A stretch of DNA of 64,000 bases from Roseimaritima ulvae (GCF_008065135.1 NZ_CP042914.1:5995404-6059403); one strand, 5' to 3'; shown: positions 1 to 8,770, counted from the stretch's first letter. The notes: generated by a model not told the origin, from the letters alone. Made by a program: numbers and translations.

Positions 1-70
1 ACATGAACCAAGATGTATTGCGTGGCTTGCTAGCAGCGGATCGGAACGGTGAGAAAGGTTCATGCCCCCA
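1..70. repeat. Partial copy of a MITE-like element
   Basis: Begins with acatgaacc and ends with ggttcatg at 57-64, which are inverted ends. Its inner part (24-64, ggcttgctagcag onward) recurs at 159-199 and 511-551 and, more diverged, inside the element at 557-652. The left end is cut by the window edge. No coding capacity is visible. Confidence 0.5.
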
Positions 71-76
71 ATTGCG

Positions 77-199
77 GGAAGATTAGCCCACGACGGCAAG
101 CGAAATTTTCCGGTCGTCTAATCTTCCGGTCCATCACCGCGAACCACCTGTAACTACCGGCTTGCTGGCAGCGGATCGGAGCGGTGAGGCAGGTTCATG
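77..199 (+). repeat. 123-bp direct repeat, copy 1
   Basis: Matches 429-551 over 123 bp without any gap and with few substitutions. Its first half carries inverted arms (ggaagattag at 77-86 against ctaatcttcc about 118-127) around a gcgaaattttccgg core. Its second half is the ggcttgctggcag...ggttcatg module. It lies immediately upstream of a gene relic. Confidence 0.75.
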
Positions 200-206
200 T
201 CCCCAA

Positions 207-347
207 TTGTGTGTCGATGCCGAGGATTTTGGCTATCCATGGATGACGCATCTGTGCGGGAACGATTGGTTTGTGGTGTACTACGGCGGCGAGAAAGATG
301 GCCCCAATTCGATCTACGGCATGAAAATCACCATCCCCAGCGGTTGA
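207..347 (+). pseudogene. Relic: C-terminal end of a sialidase/BNR-like protein
   Basis: An open frame of about 46 codons ending in TGA at 345-347 encodes a peptide containing DFGYPWMTHL, WFVVYYGG and NSIYGMKITIP. This resembles the last strands of secreted BNR-repeat sialidase-like proteins, which often end with a tyrosine-rich strand and SIYGMxI. Nothing upstream continues the protein: the frame runs directly into the 123-bp repeat at 77-199. The same repeat follows at 429-551, so the gene end is sandwiched between two repeat copies. The family assignment rests on recall of the motif and is tentative; the truncation is clear from the sequence. Confidence 0.45.
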
Positions 348-407
348 GTCGCAGGCACAACACAGCTCTACCTGAACGCTCATCGTGATCCCTCGCTGCG
401 AAATTTT

Positions 408-484
408 GGACCGGAAGATTTGACGACCGGAAGATTAGCCCACAATTGCAAGCGAAATTTTCCGGTCGTCTAATCTTCCGGTCC
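408..484. repeat. Long inverted repeat with 23-bp arms
   Basis: Arms at 408-430 and 462-484 (ggaccggaagattTgacgaccgg and its complement) match with one mismatch around a 31-nt loop. The right arm and loop belong to the second copy of the 123-bp repeat. Such an element could form a cruciform or a strong RNA hairpin. Confidence 0.7.
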
Positions 485-551
485 ATCACCGCGAACCACC
501 CGTAACTACCGGCTTGCTGGCAGCGGACCGGAACGGTGAGGCAGGTTCATG
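429..551 (+). repeat. 123-bp direct repeat, copy 2
   Basis: Same length as the copy at 77-199 and alignable without gaps. Together the copies bracket the sialidase-like relic. The repeat end overlaps the start of the MITE-like region at 557-652. Confidence 0.75.
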
Positions 552-556
552 CAGTG

Positions 557-652
557 CAAATGGGGACATGAACCAAATTCTTTTACGTCGGTTGCTAGCA
601 ACAAACTTGGAACGACTCGCGAATGGGCAATAAAGGTTCATGTCCCCATTTG
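557..652. mobile_element. MITE-like element with perfect 18-bp inverted ends
   Basis: The ends caaatggggacatgaacc (557-574) and ggttcatgtccccatttg (635-652) are perfect reverse complements around a 60-bp interior with no coding capacity. The sequence at 1-70 is a related copy. Size and structure fit a non-autonomous transposable element or a REP/RAYT-type palindrome. No transposase gene is present in the window and no clear target-site duplication was seen. Confidence 0.5.
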
Positions 653-680
653 TCTTGGAATCAAGCATCGAACGCAAAAA

Positions 681-707
681 GGTCCAAAGTCTGGCGACTT
701 CGGCTAC
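681..707 (-). repeat. CGCCAG-loop hairpin unit (a)
   Basis: Read on the minus strand this is GTAGCCGAAGT-CGCCAG-ACTTTGGA. The stem is AAGT/ACTT plus a G-T and a C-G pair around the constant CGCCAG. It belongs to the covarying hairpin family also found at 18009, 35454, 44901, 54176 and 59696. Confidence 0.7.
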
Positions 708-832
708 GGCCTGACCCGAAGACCAAGTGTTCACACAGCACTAGTGTCCAAACGGATGGTAGACTGCGGTGCTAGCGTTTTGGTGGGCGATGGCTAGCCG
801 AGCTTTTCTTTTTTGGAGGGAACTTTTCCGCG

Positions 833-1342
833 ATGGCTGAACTGGAATTGCAATCCTGTGCTCGGCTTCTGGCCGAGCGATTGGCCGACCGGGGCCGGCG
901 GATCGTGTTTGCGGAAAGCTGTACGGCGGGGCTGGTCGCCGCGACGCTGGCCACGCAGCCCGGCATCTCGCAGTGGCTGTGCGGCTCGGCCGTCACCTAC
1001 CGCAATGACACCAAAGCTCGCTGGCTGTCGGTTTCGCCTTCCGATCTGGAGCGATACTCGGCGGTCAGCCCTCAAGTCGCTGAACAAATGGCTGCTGGCG
1101 TGCTGAGGATGACGCCCGAAGCCGACCTGGCCCTTTCGGTTACAGGACATTTGGGTCCCGATGCCCCACCGTCGCTTGACGGGCTGATCTATATCGGCTG
1201 CTCACGGCGGGAGCCAGAACGCTCGACGGACGCTATTTGCAGCGATTTCCGCGAAATTCGCTTGGCGGCCAGCGAACGTGTGGCTCGTCAACATGAAGCG
1301 GCCGCGTGGGTGCTCGCGTTGGCCGCCGATCGCCTGGACTGA
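833..1342 (+). CDS. pncC: CinA C-terminal domain protein (nicotinamide-nucleotide amidohydrolase, PncC type)
   Basis: A 169-residue protein consisting only of the CinA C-terminal domain, the length of stand-alone PncC proteins. The signature ESCTAG lies at about residues 28-33, followed by a VTYRNDTK segment and SVTGHLGP, where the family usually has SxTGxAGP. The family removes the amide from nicotinamide mononucleotide and so recycles NAD. The ATG at 833 has an aggg-type ribosome site at 816-820. There is no N-terminal molybdopterin-binding CinA domain. It stands alone on the plus strand before the HU gene, so it is probably monocistronic. Confidence 0.85.
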   Translation: MAELELQSCARLLAERLADRGRRIVFAESCTAGLVAATLATQPGISQWLCGSAVTYRNDTKARWLSVSPSDLERYSAVSPQVAEQMAAGVLRMTPEADLALSVTGHLGPDAPPSLDGLIYIGCSRREPERSTDAICSDFREIRLAASERVARQHEAAAWVLALAADRLD

Positions 1343-1611
1343 GCTTTCCCGCCAGCTGTCTGCTCGGACCGGCGACCCCGTGAATGCCGGGGGCGGGGAG
1401 CAAAGGTACAGACCGTTGAATTTATTGGTCAAGTTTAACGACTGTAGCGACGATACTAACTACATCGGTCCTGTATTCCGCTGGCGATGGCTTCCACTGT
1501 CTCCATCGGCGACCTTGACGATCGGATCGCGTGCACCTAGACTTCGAAGCAACTAAGTTGCTGTGTGGAAAGGGTTTACAACGCGCAATCCGGCGTCACG
1601 GAGAGCAGGTA

Positions 1612-1998
1612 GTGACAAAAAAAGATATCGTACGCACGATCTCCGAAGAAGTTGGGCTGACCCAACAACAGACGAAGGTTATCGTCCAGAAAACCTTTGA
1701 CGGGATCGTCGATGCGTTGGTCCGGGAACGGAGAATTGAATTACGTAACTTTGGCGTCTTCGAGGTCAAGAAGCGGGCGGCTCGCAAAGCCAGAAACCCG
1801 CGGACGGGCCACCAAGTCGAAGTGCCCCAGAAATACGTGGTGACATTCAAACCTGGCAAAGAAATGGAAGCTCGCATTCGTGACCTGGCCGAAGCTGCCG
1901 ATGCTCGGTTGGAAAGCGAGAGCGAACAAACGAACATGAAATCACTGGCCAGCCCACCCGAGGGGCAGCCGCTACACGATCCCCCCGAACACCCCTAG
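1612..1998 (+). CDS. HU/IHF family DNA-binding protein
   Basis: A 128-residue histone-like protein. The helical dimer part ([19 protein letters not shown]) is followed by the beta-arm ([22 protein letters not shown]), which inserts into the DNA minor groove. The frame stays open upstream to a GTG at 1531, but the HU fold begins exactly at the GTG at 1612, which has a ggag site just before it, so I place the start there. Beyond the usual 90-residue HU core it has an acidic, polar tail of about 35 residues ending in PPEHP. Such tails are not needed for DNA binding and their role here is unknown. Confidence 0.9.
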   Translation: MTKKDIVRTISEEVGLTQQQTKVIVQKTFDGIVDALVRERRIELRNFGVFEVKKRAARKARNPRTGHQVEVPQKYVVTFKPGKEMEARIRDLAEAADARLESESEQTNMKSLASPPEGQPLHDPPEHP

Positions 1999-2032
1999 CC
2001 GTAGACTGCCGACTGTTCACGGAGGAACAACG

Positions 2033-2251
2033 ATGCGTCGATTGTTAAACATTTGCTTGCTGGCCGTCTGCTTGACGTCGACCACCGGCTGCTTCTTGCC
2101 CATCTATTCCGCTCGTCCCGAACGACGTGTCCAACAGCTGTTGTACACCTCCGAAGACATGCGGATGCTGGTCGAAGAATGGGAACGCATCTGGCACCTG
2201 GATCAACCCAGCCACATGTCGCCGATCCGTACCCACGGCGGCACCATGTAG
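2033..2251 (+). CDS. Small lipoprotein, unknown function
   Basis: A 72-residue protein with a signal peptide and lipobox (STTGC, cysteine near residue 20), so probably a lipid-anchored envelope protein. The mature part is short and charged (ERRVQQLL, EDMRMLVEEWERIW) and is predicted to be mostly helical. A strong ggagg site at 2021-2025 precedes the ATG. The gene follows HU by 34 bp on the same strand and could share its transcript. I do not recognise the family. Confidence 0.75.
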   Translation: MRRLLNICLLAVCLTSTTGCFLPIYSARPERRVQQLLYTSEDMRMLVEEWERIWHLDQPSHMSPIRTHGGTM

Positions 2252-2259
2252 TTCGCTCG

Positions 2260-2278
2260 GCAGGCTGTTTTAGCCTGC
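2260..2278 (+). terminator. Stem-loop after the small lipoprotein gene
   Basis: A perfect 7-bp stem gcaggct/agcctgc with loop gtttt starts 9 bp after the stop codon. There is no T tract after it, so it may be a 3'-end hairpin rather than a classical terminator. Confidence 0.4.
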
Positions 2279-2296
2279 TGGCAAACACGTTCGAGT

Positions 2297-2320
2297 CGCG
2301 GTGGACGCTGAGCCACCGCG
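2297..2320. repeat. Hairpin between convergent genes
   Basis: A perfect 8-bp stem cgcggtgg/ccaccgcg with loop acgctgag. It lies between the convergent ends of the lipoprotein gene (2251) and the membrane protein gene (2355). It is symmetrical, so it could act on either transcript. Confidence 0.5.
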
Positions 2321-2354
2321 CCACGTCCTGGTGTCCTGACGGCTGCTGATGGTA

Positions 2355-2765
2355 CTACGCTTTCGACCTCCGTCTCCAGCAGCCGATCAGCAATCCGATC
2401 GTCGCCACCGCTAGCGCCCACCCGGCATAGCCGTGCGAGACGATCAGCGTTTCCATGGCCGACGTGGACGGGAGGGGCAGCATGCAGACGAACACGGTTG
2501 CAATGGTGAGCAAGCCGCTGAGTACCACGGCCCAGAATCCCCATCGTTGCAGGGGACTCGTTGCCTGGTCTTGAATCTCTCGCCATAGACCAACAATCGC
2601 AAACACCGGCAGCACAAACACCAACGCTCCGCTGGCCGCCATATGCGCCAGCAGCCACGTGCCACCCAAATGCCCTCCGCCCAACACCGGCACTGCGGTG
2701 ACGGTCAGCACGGCGACGATGACGACCACCGCGATCAACAATAGCCGTTCGATCCAGCGTTTCAT
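2355..2765 (-). CDS. Small integral membrane protein, partner of the heptaheme cytochrome
   Basis: A 136-residue protein with about four hydrophobic segments and a basic C-terminus (CWRRRSKA). Histidines sit near the membrane segments (GGHLGG, LLAHMAASG, IVSHGYAG). Its start overlaps the stop of the upstream cytochrome gene by 4 bp, so the two are translationally coupled. The coupling and the histidines suggest a membrane anchor or a small heme-b subunit passing electrons to the cytochrome; that is inference, as I recognise no named family. Confidence 0.75.
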   Translation of the reverse strand: MKRWIERLLLIAVVVIVAVLTVTAVPVLGGGHLGGTWLLAHMAASGALVFVLPVFAIVGLWREIQDQATSPLQRWGFWAVVLSGLLTIATVFVCMLPLPSTSAMETLIVSHGYAGWALAVATIGLLIGCWRRRSKA

Positions 2766-4897
2766 GACGCCTCCTTTTCCGACGCGACATCCGCGGCGGT
2801 GTGGCTCGCTAAAACACTTCCTTTGCGGCGGCTCGCCAGCGCGCCCATCCCGATCAGCAGCACCGCCGAGAGGATGATCAGCGACCCTGCGATCACATAT
2901 TTAAACGATTTGCGTCCGCCGAACAGTTGATTCCACGTCAAGCGTTGGTTGGCATCGACGCCCTGCAGTTCCGCCATCGTGATCGCTGGCCCCGCGTTTG
3001 CCAGCGGCCCCACCGCGGACACGGTGGAAGCGAAGATGGGGCCTTCGTCGCGGTGGCATTCCACGCAGCCCTTCACGCCCAGCGACCAACCGGCCGGCCG
3101 CACGTTATGAGCCAGCGGCCAAGTAATTAGTTCGGCCCCCGCCGGATCGTCTAAAGCGATCTCTTGAAGCTGGTCTTCTTCTTCGCCAGAAGCGTAAACG
3201 GTTCCGTTGGCCACGAACACGGCCTGCTCGATCTGCAATTCCTCTTCCAAAGCTTCGAGCGCCGCGGAGACTTTTTCGTGGAAGACTTGTTGGCCCGCTT
3301 GTTCGACCTGCGTGGCCACCTTGCCGCGTTCTTCCTCGGTCCACTGCTCGGGGTCCAGCTTCGCTCGCTCCTCTCCCAACCACTCTCGCAATTCGCTGGA
3401 CTTGGGTTTGGGCTGCAGGATTTCTTCCACGAAGTCTTTGCGGACCCGCAGCGTCCGGCGGGTCGCCGAGTAAACTTTTTCGGGCGAGAGCGGCCGCAGT
3501 TTGCCGTCTTCGATCGAACCCCAAAATGCGGGCCACATACCTTTTTGAGGATAGACGCGGCCGTCGTCGAGTTTTGTATAGATTGGAGCCACGATGGCCG
3601 GCAGCTCGGCTCCGCTGCGATGCTCGGCGGCGCCCAAGCCGTGGGCCAGCGAAGTCATCACGCGAACGGCCGTCTCGCGTGGGGCGGGCCCGCTGTGACA
3701 GGCCGTGCAGGATAGTTTTTCGAAGTGAATCGGCGGCAGCCCGCGGTGCAGGGGACGAGGCGAACCGAGGCGGCCGGGACGCAGATCAACCGCGACCGAT
3801 TCATCCGCACCGTGCGGTTCGCTGCCCAGATGACAGCCCGCACAGGACAGCGTCGTCACGGCTTGACCACTGGGGTGCGTTTCGCCGCCAAACCCGCGGA
3901 CAGTGTGATGCCCGATGCCGTTGCGGTGGCAGTCGGCACACACCATTCCGGCCCTCAGGTGCACATCTTCGTCATGAATCCAACGGGCTTCGATGCCATC
4001 GTCCCCGACGGTGCGAGTACTGTGGCATTGGTAGCAGGCATCGCTGGTCGGCTGGCGGATCAAATCCATGAACACCGTCCCATCGGGTGCAAACCGCCGG
4101 GGGTCGTATTGCACCTTGGGAAGTTTTTCCTGCACGCTTTCTTCGGCCGGATCCGCGTCGTCTTTCAACCGCGAGACGGCACCGCTGACCGAGCCCAGGC
4201 GCAAGCCGGCCGTGGCGGCCCAAGCGAAATTCTGATCCTCGATTTGCTCGCGGCGTTGTTGGTAGTCGTACTGCCCTGAGACGGCGTGACAAATCATACA
4301 GTCGACCTCCAACGCGCCGCTCAGCGCCCAGCGATCGACGGGCTGCTCGGTGGCCTCCCCGTCTGCTTCGGCTTTATCCTCGGCGTCCGCCGCATCGTCC
4401 GGCTGATCTGCATCGCCGCTGTCGTCTGCATCGCCGCTGTCGTCGGACTCGCCGTCTGAAGGCATCGCCTCCGGAGGCACCCCAGGGATTCGGGCGCCGA
4501 ACTGCCACGCCATCTCCCAACGGGAGAGCCCAACGTTTTCGGGGTGGAAGGTGTGTTCCCAAGGGCGGTAGGACAGCGGGAGCTGGGTCGCGGTTCGCGG
4601 GTCTGTCCAAATCCAGGGTTCGCCGCGGCGACCGGCCCGTGCATCGGGCACAAAGGCGTTGAAATGCCAACCATGAGCGATGCTCTGGTAATCGTGGCAA
4701 CGCCCGCAGGTATGGACGGCCGAAAAGGGCCGCTGTGAGTCGGGGGTAATCTTGCGGTTATCGATATCGTACAGATCGATGTGATGCACATAGCGTGCGT
4801 TACTATCGCTGTGGTGCCGCTCCGCGTCGGCAGCAGCCAGTGACGATGTTAGACTAAGACAAATCACCGCCAGGGCGGAGTTGCACGTCGTGGGCAT
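2762..4897 (-). CDS. Secreted multiheme cytochrome c (seven CxxCH motifs)
   Basis: A 711-residue protein from the ATG at 4897, which starts a good signal peptide (MPTTCNSALAVICLSL). The frame is open upstream to 4999, but those residues do not look like a signal. Seven heme-c sites are visible: CGRCH near residue 64, then CMICH, CYQCH, CADCH, CAGCH, CTACH and CVECH near residue 611. A membrane helix (YVIAGSLIILSAVLLIGMGA) and a basic stop-transfer sequence follow, so the heme domain faces the periplasm. An unusual acidic linker rich in D, E, A and S interrupts the protein between the first two heme sites. It probably carries electrons between a membrane quinol oxidoreductase and a periplasmic acceptor. 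Confidence 0.85.
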   Translation of the reverse strand: MPTTCNSALAVICLSLTSSLAAADAERHHSDSNARYVHHIDLYDIDNRKITPDSQRPFSAVHTCGRCHDYQSIAHGWHFNAFVPDARAGRRGEPWIWTDPRTATQLPLSYRPWEHTFHPENVGLSRWEMAWQFGARIPGVPPEAMPSDGESDDSGDADDSGDADQPDDAADAEDKAEADGEATEQPVDRWALSGALEVDCMICHAVSGQYDYQQRREQIEDQNFAWAATAGLRLGSVSGAVSRLKDDADPAEESVQEKLPKVQYDPRRFAPDGTVFMDLIRQPTSDACYQCHSTRTVGDDGIEARWIHDEDVHLRAGMVCADCHRNGIGHHTVRGFGGETHPSGQAVTTLSCAGCHLGSEPHGADESVAVDLRPGRLGSPRPLHRGLPPIHFEKLSCTACHSGPAPRETAVRVMTSLAHGLGAAEHRSGAELPAIVAPIYTKLDDGRVYPQKGMWPAFWGSIEDGKLRPLSPEKVYSATRRTLRVRKDFVEEILQPKPKSSELREWLGEERAKLDPEQWTEEERGKVATQVEQAGQQVFHEKVSAALEALEEELQIEQAVFVANGTVYASGEEEDQLQEIALDDPAGAELITWPLAHNVRPAGWSLGVKGCVECHRDEGPIFASTVSAVGPLANAGPAITMAELQGVDANQRLTWNQLFGGRKSFKYVIAGSLIILSAVLLIGMGALASRRKGSVLASHTAADVASEKEAS

Positions 4898-5061
4898 TGG
4901 AGTCTGTTCCGGTGTTGAGTCGGCCACCGCGATGAGAGCTACGTTGAGATAAGATTTGGATAGTTTAACCCATGACCGTAGATTGTCGTAGAGACCCACA
5001 CGCGAAGGGGGTGGTTAACGTATTCGCCGGCGCCTGCGGCTACGGGTTAAACGATTAAAAC

Positions 5062-7128
5062 ATGAATCGCTGGGAACAGATCGAGGGTACGCCTTTTCCG
5101 CTGGGGGCCACGTGGGTCGAAGAACATCACGCCTTCAACTTCGCGCTGTACTCGCGGCACGCGACGGCCGTGCAGTTATTGCTGTACGCCCGCGACGATG
5201 TGTTCCACCCGCTGCTCGAAATCACGCTCGACTACCTCAAGAATAAATCGGGCACGGTGTGGCATTGTCGCGTCGACGGCCAGGTGGCTCAGCAAGCGGC
5301 ATATTACGCCTTCCGAGTCGACGGCCCGGCACCGCAGGGCGGCTATGACTGGCACAACTTTGACGACCAAAAAATCTTGCTCGATCCCTGCGCCCGTCGA
5401 GTCTATTTTCCCCCAGGCTTCCGCCGAGAAGCCGCCTGTCGACCGGGCAGCAACGCAGGGCAGGCTCCGCTGGGAGTACTGCCGCATCCGCAGCCCGATT
5501 TCGACTGGGGAGCGGACCGGCAACCACGTCACGGCAGCGACCTGGTGATTTACGAGCTGCACGTCAAAGGCTTTACGCAACATCCCAGCTCGGGCGTTCC
5601 CGCTCCGCATCGCGGCACGTTTCTGGGCGTCGTCGATAAAATCCCCTACCTGCAGGACCTGGGCATTACGGCCGTCGAGTTGATGCCGGTCTTTCAGTTT
5701 GACCCTGACGACAATAATTACTGGGGTTACATGCCGCTGAATTTCTACGCCCCCCACCACGGCTATGCGACCGATCCCCAAGGCTGCCAGCAGGTGACCG
5801 AATTTCGCACGATGGTCAAAGCCCTACATGCGGCGGGCATCGAGGTCATTCTGGACGTGGTCTACAACCATACCTGCGAGGGCGACCACCGCGGCCCACT
5901 TTACAGTTTAAAAGGCATCGATTGCAGTTCGGCATACATGATCACCGGCAACCCCGCCGCCCCGTTTGCCAACTACAGCGGCACCGGCAACACGCTGCAT
6001 ACGGCCAATCGAGCGGTCCGCAGATTGATCGTCAACAGTTTGGAATACTGGGACGCGAAGATGCACGTCGATGGCTTTCGCTTTGACCTAGCCTCGGTGT
6101 TCACTCGCGATTCCGACGGTTCGATCAACTTGGACGACCCGCCGATCATTGAAGAAATCGGCACCAATGCCGAGCTGGCCAACAACCGTTTGATCGCCGA
6201 GCCCTGGGACGCTGAGGGCGCCTTCCAGCTGGGGCAAAAATTCCCCGGCCAACGCTGGATGCAATGGAACGCTCACTACCGCGATACGCTGCAACGATTT
6301 GTGCGCGGCGACCGGGGCCTGGTCGGCGACCTGATGACGCGGCTGTACGGCAGCGACGATCTGTTTCCAGACGACCTGCCGCATGCCTACCAGCCGCCAC
6401 TGAGCATCAACTACATCACTTCCCACGACGGTTCCACACTGTACGACCTGGTCGCCTACAACCGCAAACGCAACTGGGCCAACGGTCACAACAACACCGA
6501 CGGCGCCCGCGAAGCGACTTGGAATTGCGGCTGGGAAGGCGACGATGCGGCCCCCCCCGAAGTGCTCCGACTGCGTAAACAGCAGATCAAAAACTTTATC
6601 GTCTTGCTGATGCTCTCCAACGGCACGCCGATGTTTCGCATGGGCGATGAATTCCTGCAGACGCAAGGCGGCAACAACAATCCCTACAACCAAGACAACG
6701 AAACCAGTTGGCTGGACTGGCGGCGTCAGCACACCCACCAGGACCTGTTCCGGTTCTTCAAGTCCATCATCGCGTTCCGGAAAGCTCATCCCTCGATCAG
6801 CCGCTCGCGGTTCTGGCGCGACGACATCCGCTGGTACGGGGCAGGGCACCTGGTCGATATGTCGCCGCAATCCCAGCAACTGGCCTACTGCCTGCACGGC
6901 GAATCACAACACGACGTGAACCTGTACGTGATGATCAACGCGGGCGTCGAAGCGATTGAATTTGGCATCCAGGAAGGCGTCGCGGGATGTTGGCAACGCG
7001 TCCTCGATACCGCGCGGCCCAGCCCCGATGACTTCACCGCCGACGATGCCCCGGCCCCCATGGTGGAGGATAACCGCTACACGGTCGCCCCTCGATCGGT
7101 GGTTGTGTTGCTCGCCCGCTCGCTATAG
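5062..7128 (+). CDS. glgX: Glycogen debranching enzyme, GlgX/isoamylase type (GH13)
   Basis: A 688-residue GH13 enzyme with an N-terminal CBM48-like beta domain (roughly residues 10-100) followed by the catalytic barrel. The three catalytic carboxylates are visible: Asp342 in GFRFDLAS, Glu380 in IAEPWDAEG and Asp456 in TSHDG. It also has VYNHTCEG and the GDE motif near MFRMGDEF. The enzyme hydrolyses alpha-1,6 branches of glycogen or limit dextrins in the cytoplasm. Length agrees with GlgX and TreX. The substrate preference (glycogen or phosphorylase-limit branches) cannot be read from the sequence. It stands alone and is divergent from the cytochrome gene. Confidence 0.9.
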   Translation: MNRWEQIEGTPFPLGATWVEEHHAFNFALYSRHATAVQLLLYARDDVFHPLLEITLDYLKNKSGTVWHCRVDGQVAQQAAYYAFRVDGPAPQGGYDWHNFDDQKILLDPCARRVYFPPGFRREAACRPGSNAGQAPLGVLPHPQPDFDWGADRQPRHGSDLVIYELHVKGFTQHPSSGVPAPHRGTFLGVVDKIPYLQDLGITAVELMPVFQFDPDDNNYWGYMPLNFYAPHHGYATDPQGCQQVTEFRTMVKALHAAGIEVILDVVYNHTCEGDHRGPLYSLKGIDCSSAYMITGNPAAPFANYSGTGNTLHTANRAVRRLIVNSLEYWDAKMHVDGFRFDLASVFTRDSDGSINLDDPPIIEEIGTNAELANNRLIAEPWDAEGAFQLGQKFPGQRWMQWNAHYRDTLQRFVRGDRGLVGDLMTRLYGSDDLFPDDLPHAYQPPLSINYITSHDGSTLYDLVAYNRKRNWANGHNNTDGAREATWNCGWEGDDAAPPEVLRLRKQQIKNFIVLLMLSNGTPMFRMGDEFLQTQGGNNNPYNQDNETSWLDWRRQHTHQDLFRFFKSIIAFRKAHPSISRSRFWRDDIRWYGAGHLVDMSPQSQQLAYCLHGESQHDVNLYVMINAGVEAIEFGIQEGVAGCWQRVLDTARPSPDDFTADDAPAPMVEDNRYTVAPRSVVVLLARSL

Positions 7129-7342
7129 CAGGCCGCCAGGGCAAACGGTTCGCAGGCTCACGTTCGGCTCTGCCAGAAAACCGAAAGATACAGTTCGCGA
7201 AGCGATTCCTCACCGCAAACCTGATCGCGAAAAATTGGGGGGATGGCGTAGGGGGAGGGGCTACTGGTTTTCAGCCAAAGCTTAGAATGGACAACTGCGA
7301 TGAGTATCAACCGGATTCAGCCGACCACCAGAACGAGAAGGA

Positions 7343-8182
7343 ATGAAGATGCAATCGAATCAAGCGACACGGCGACGTAACTGGGCGAGCGGCGTCTGGC
7401 GCGGCTTGTTGGGCGCCGTGGTGCTATTGGCCTGCGCCGCTCCGCTGCGGGCCGAACAGCCGCTGCGGCTGCGTGTGCTGTGCTACAACATCCATCATGC
7501 CGAAGGCGTCGATGGCAAGCTGGACCTGGAGCGAATCGCGGGAGTCATCCTGTCGGTCAAGCCGGACATCGTGGCATTGCAGGAAGTCGACCAACGGGCC
7601 ACCCGCAGCGAGAGCGTCGACCAACCGGCCGAGCTGGCGCGGTTGACCGGTATGCAGGTTGCTTTTGGCGCCAACATTCCACTGCAGGGCGGTCACTATG
7701 GCAACGCCATGTTGTCGCGGTTTCCGATCACCGATCACCAAAACCGGCTGTTGCCCAACCGGAACAATGGCGAACAGCGCGGCGTGCTGTCCAGCACCCT
7801 CAAGGTTCCGGGGCTCGGCGAACCGCTGCGACTGTTAGCCACCCATCTGGATCATCGCGGCGACGATGGCGAGCGGATCGCGTCGGCGAAAGCCATCAAT
7901 CAGCTGATCGACGCGTCGTCGCAGCAACCGACACTGCTGGCCGGCGACATGAACGACGTTATCGGCAGCCCCACGCTGCAGATCTATGACAAGATGTGGA
8001 CGCGAGCCAATGACCAGCCGCTACCGACGATCCCGGTCGCCGAACCCACTCGTCAGATCGACTTCATCCTGTTCCGCCCCCGCGATGATTGGAAAGTGGT
8101 CGAGGTTAAGGTGCTGGACGAAGCCGTCGCCTCGGACCATCGCCCGATTCTTGCCGTGCTGGAATACGTCGGGGGCGAGTGA
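7343..8182 (+). CDS. Secreted endonuclease/exonuclease/phosphatase family protein
   Basis: A 279-residue protein with an N-terminal signal peptide (GLLGAVVLLACAAPLRA) and a complete EEP fold. Motifs in order are LCYNIHHAEG, VALQEVD (metal-binding Glu), THLDHRGDDG, LLAGDMND and SDHRPI (catalytic Asp-His). The family hydrolyses phosphodiesters or phosphomonoesters with Mg2+. The secreted location points to an extracellular nuclease, sphingomyelinase-like enzyme or phosphatase rather than DNA repair. Two in-frame ATGs occur (7343 and 7349) behind a gagaagg ribosome site. Confidence 0.85.
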   Translation: MKMQSNQATRRRNWASGVWRGLLGAVVLLACAAPLRAEQPLRLRVLCYNIHHAEGVDGKLDLERIAGVILSVKPDIVALQEVDQRATRSESVDQPAELARLTGMQVAFGANIPLQGGHYGNAMLSRFPITDHQNRLLPNRNNGEQRGVLSSTLKVPGLGEPLRLLATHLDHRGDDGERIASAKAINQLIDASSQQPTLLAGDMNDVIGSPTLQIYDKMWTRANDQPLPTIPVAEPTRQIDFILFRPRDDWKVVEVKVLDEAVASDHRPILAVLEYVGGE

Positions 8183-8309
8183 TGTACGCACGAATTGCAC
8201 ATCAGCCGCAGGGTGCGAGCCCACGGTTCCCCGCCGACGACGATGCGCGCGGGAACCGGTCGCTGGTGCGATGCAGCTGATGACGGTAAAGCACGCGTTT
8301 CGTCGCGGG

Positions 8310-8687
8310 TCACATGGTCAGCATGTAATACGCGTAGACGGCCGTGGGGACGTACAAAATCCCCAGGTACCGGGGGCGGCGAGAAAAGATCAAAGCGATC
8401 ACGGCGAATAACACGGCTGCGATCATCAGTCCGGCGATCGCGTACAGCACCACGACCACCGGAATCGCTTCCAGGATCGTTACTTCTCGATCCGCACCGC
8501 CGAGAAATCGCAGAATGGTATAGCTCGCCCCATACGCACCCGCGCCCGCGACGTACGCTAAGATCGACAACTGAATGAAGATAAACGCAAACCGCCGCCG
8601 CCAGGACCAATAAGCAGGAGCCGAGGTCGTACTAGAAGCAAGAACCTCCGGCTTGATCGGCTCCGCTGTGATCGCGTGCTCGCTCAT
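8310..8687 (-). CDS. Membrane protein of unknown function
   Basis: A 125-residue protein with a polar N-terminus of about 25 residues, then three to four membrane segments (FAFIFIQLSILAYVAGAGAY, IPVVVVLYAIAGLMIAAVLF, YLGILYVPTAVYAYYML). No charged catalytic motif is visible. It stands alone on the minus strand between unrelated genes. I do not recognise the family. Confidence 0.65.
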   Translation of the reverse strand: MSEHAITAEPIKPEVLASSTTSAPAYWSWRRRFAFIFIQLSILAYVAGAGAYGASYTILRFLGGADREVTILEAIPVVVVLYAIAGLMIAAVLFAVIALIFSRRPRYLGILYVPTAVYAYYMLTM

Positions 8688-8770
8688 CGCACCTCACTGA
8701 GTAGAGGTTAGGTGCAAGGGAGCTCGACAAGTGAATCGCCCCCATTCACGAAATGACATTGCCGGAGTTC

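Noticed and set aside
1531-1611. N-terminal extension of the HU protein from a GTG at 1531
   Set aside because: The HU fold starts at the GTG at 1612 with a ribosome site directly before it; the upstream residues show no HU similarity.
4898-4999. Extended start of the heptaheme cytochrome
   Set aside because: The signal peptide begins at the ATG at 4897; the extension would bury it.
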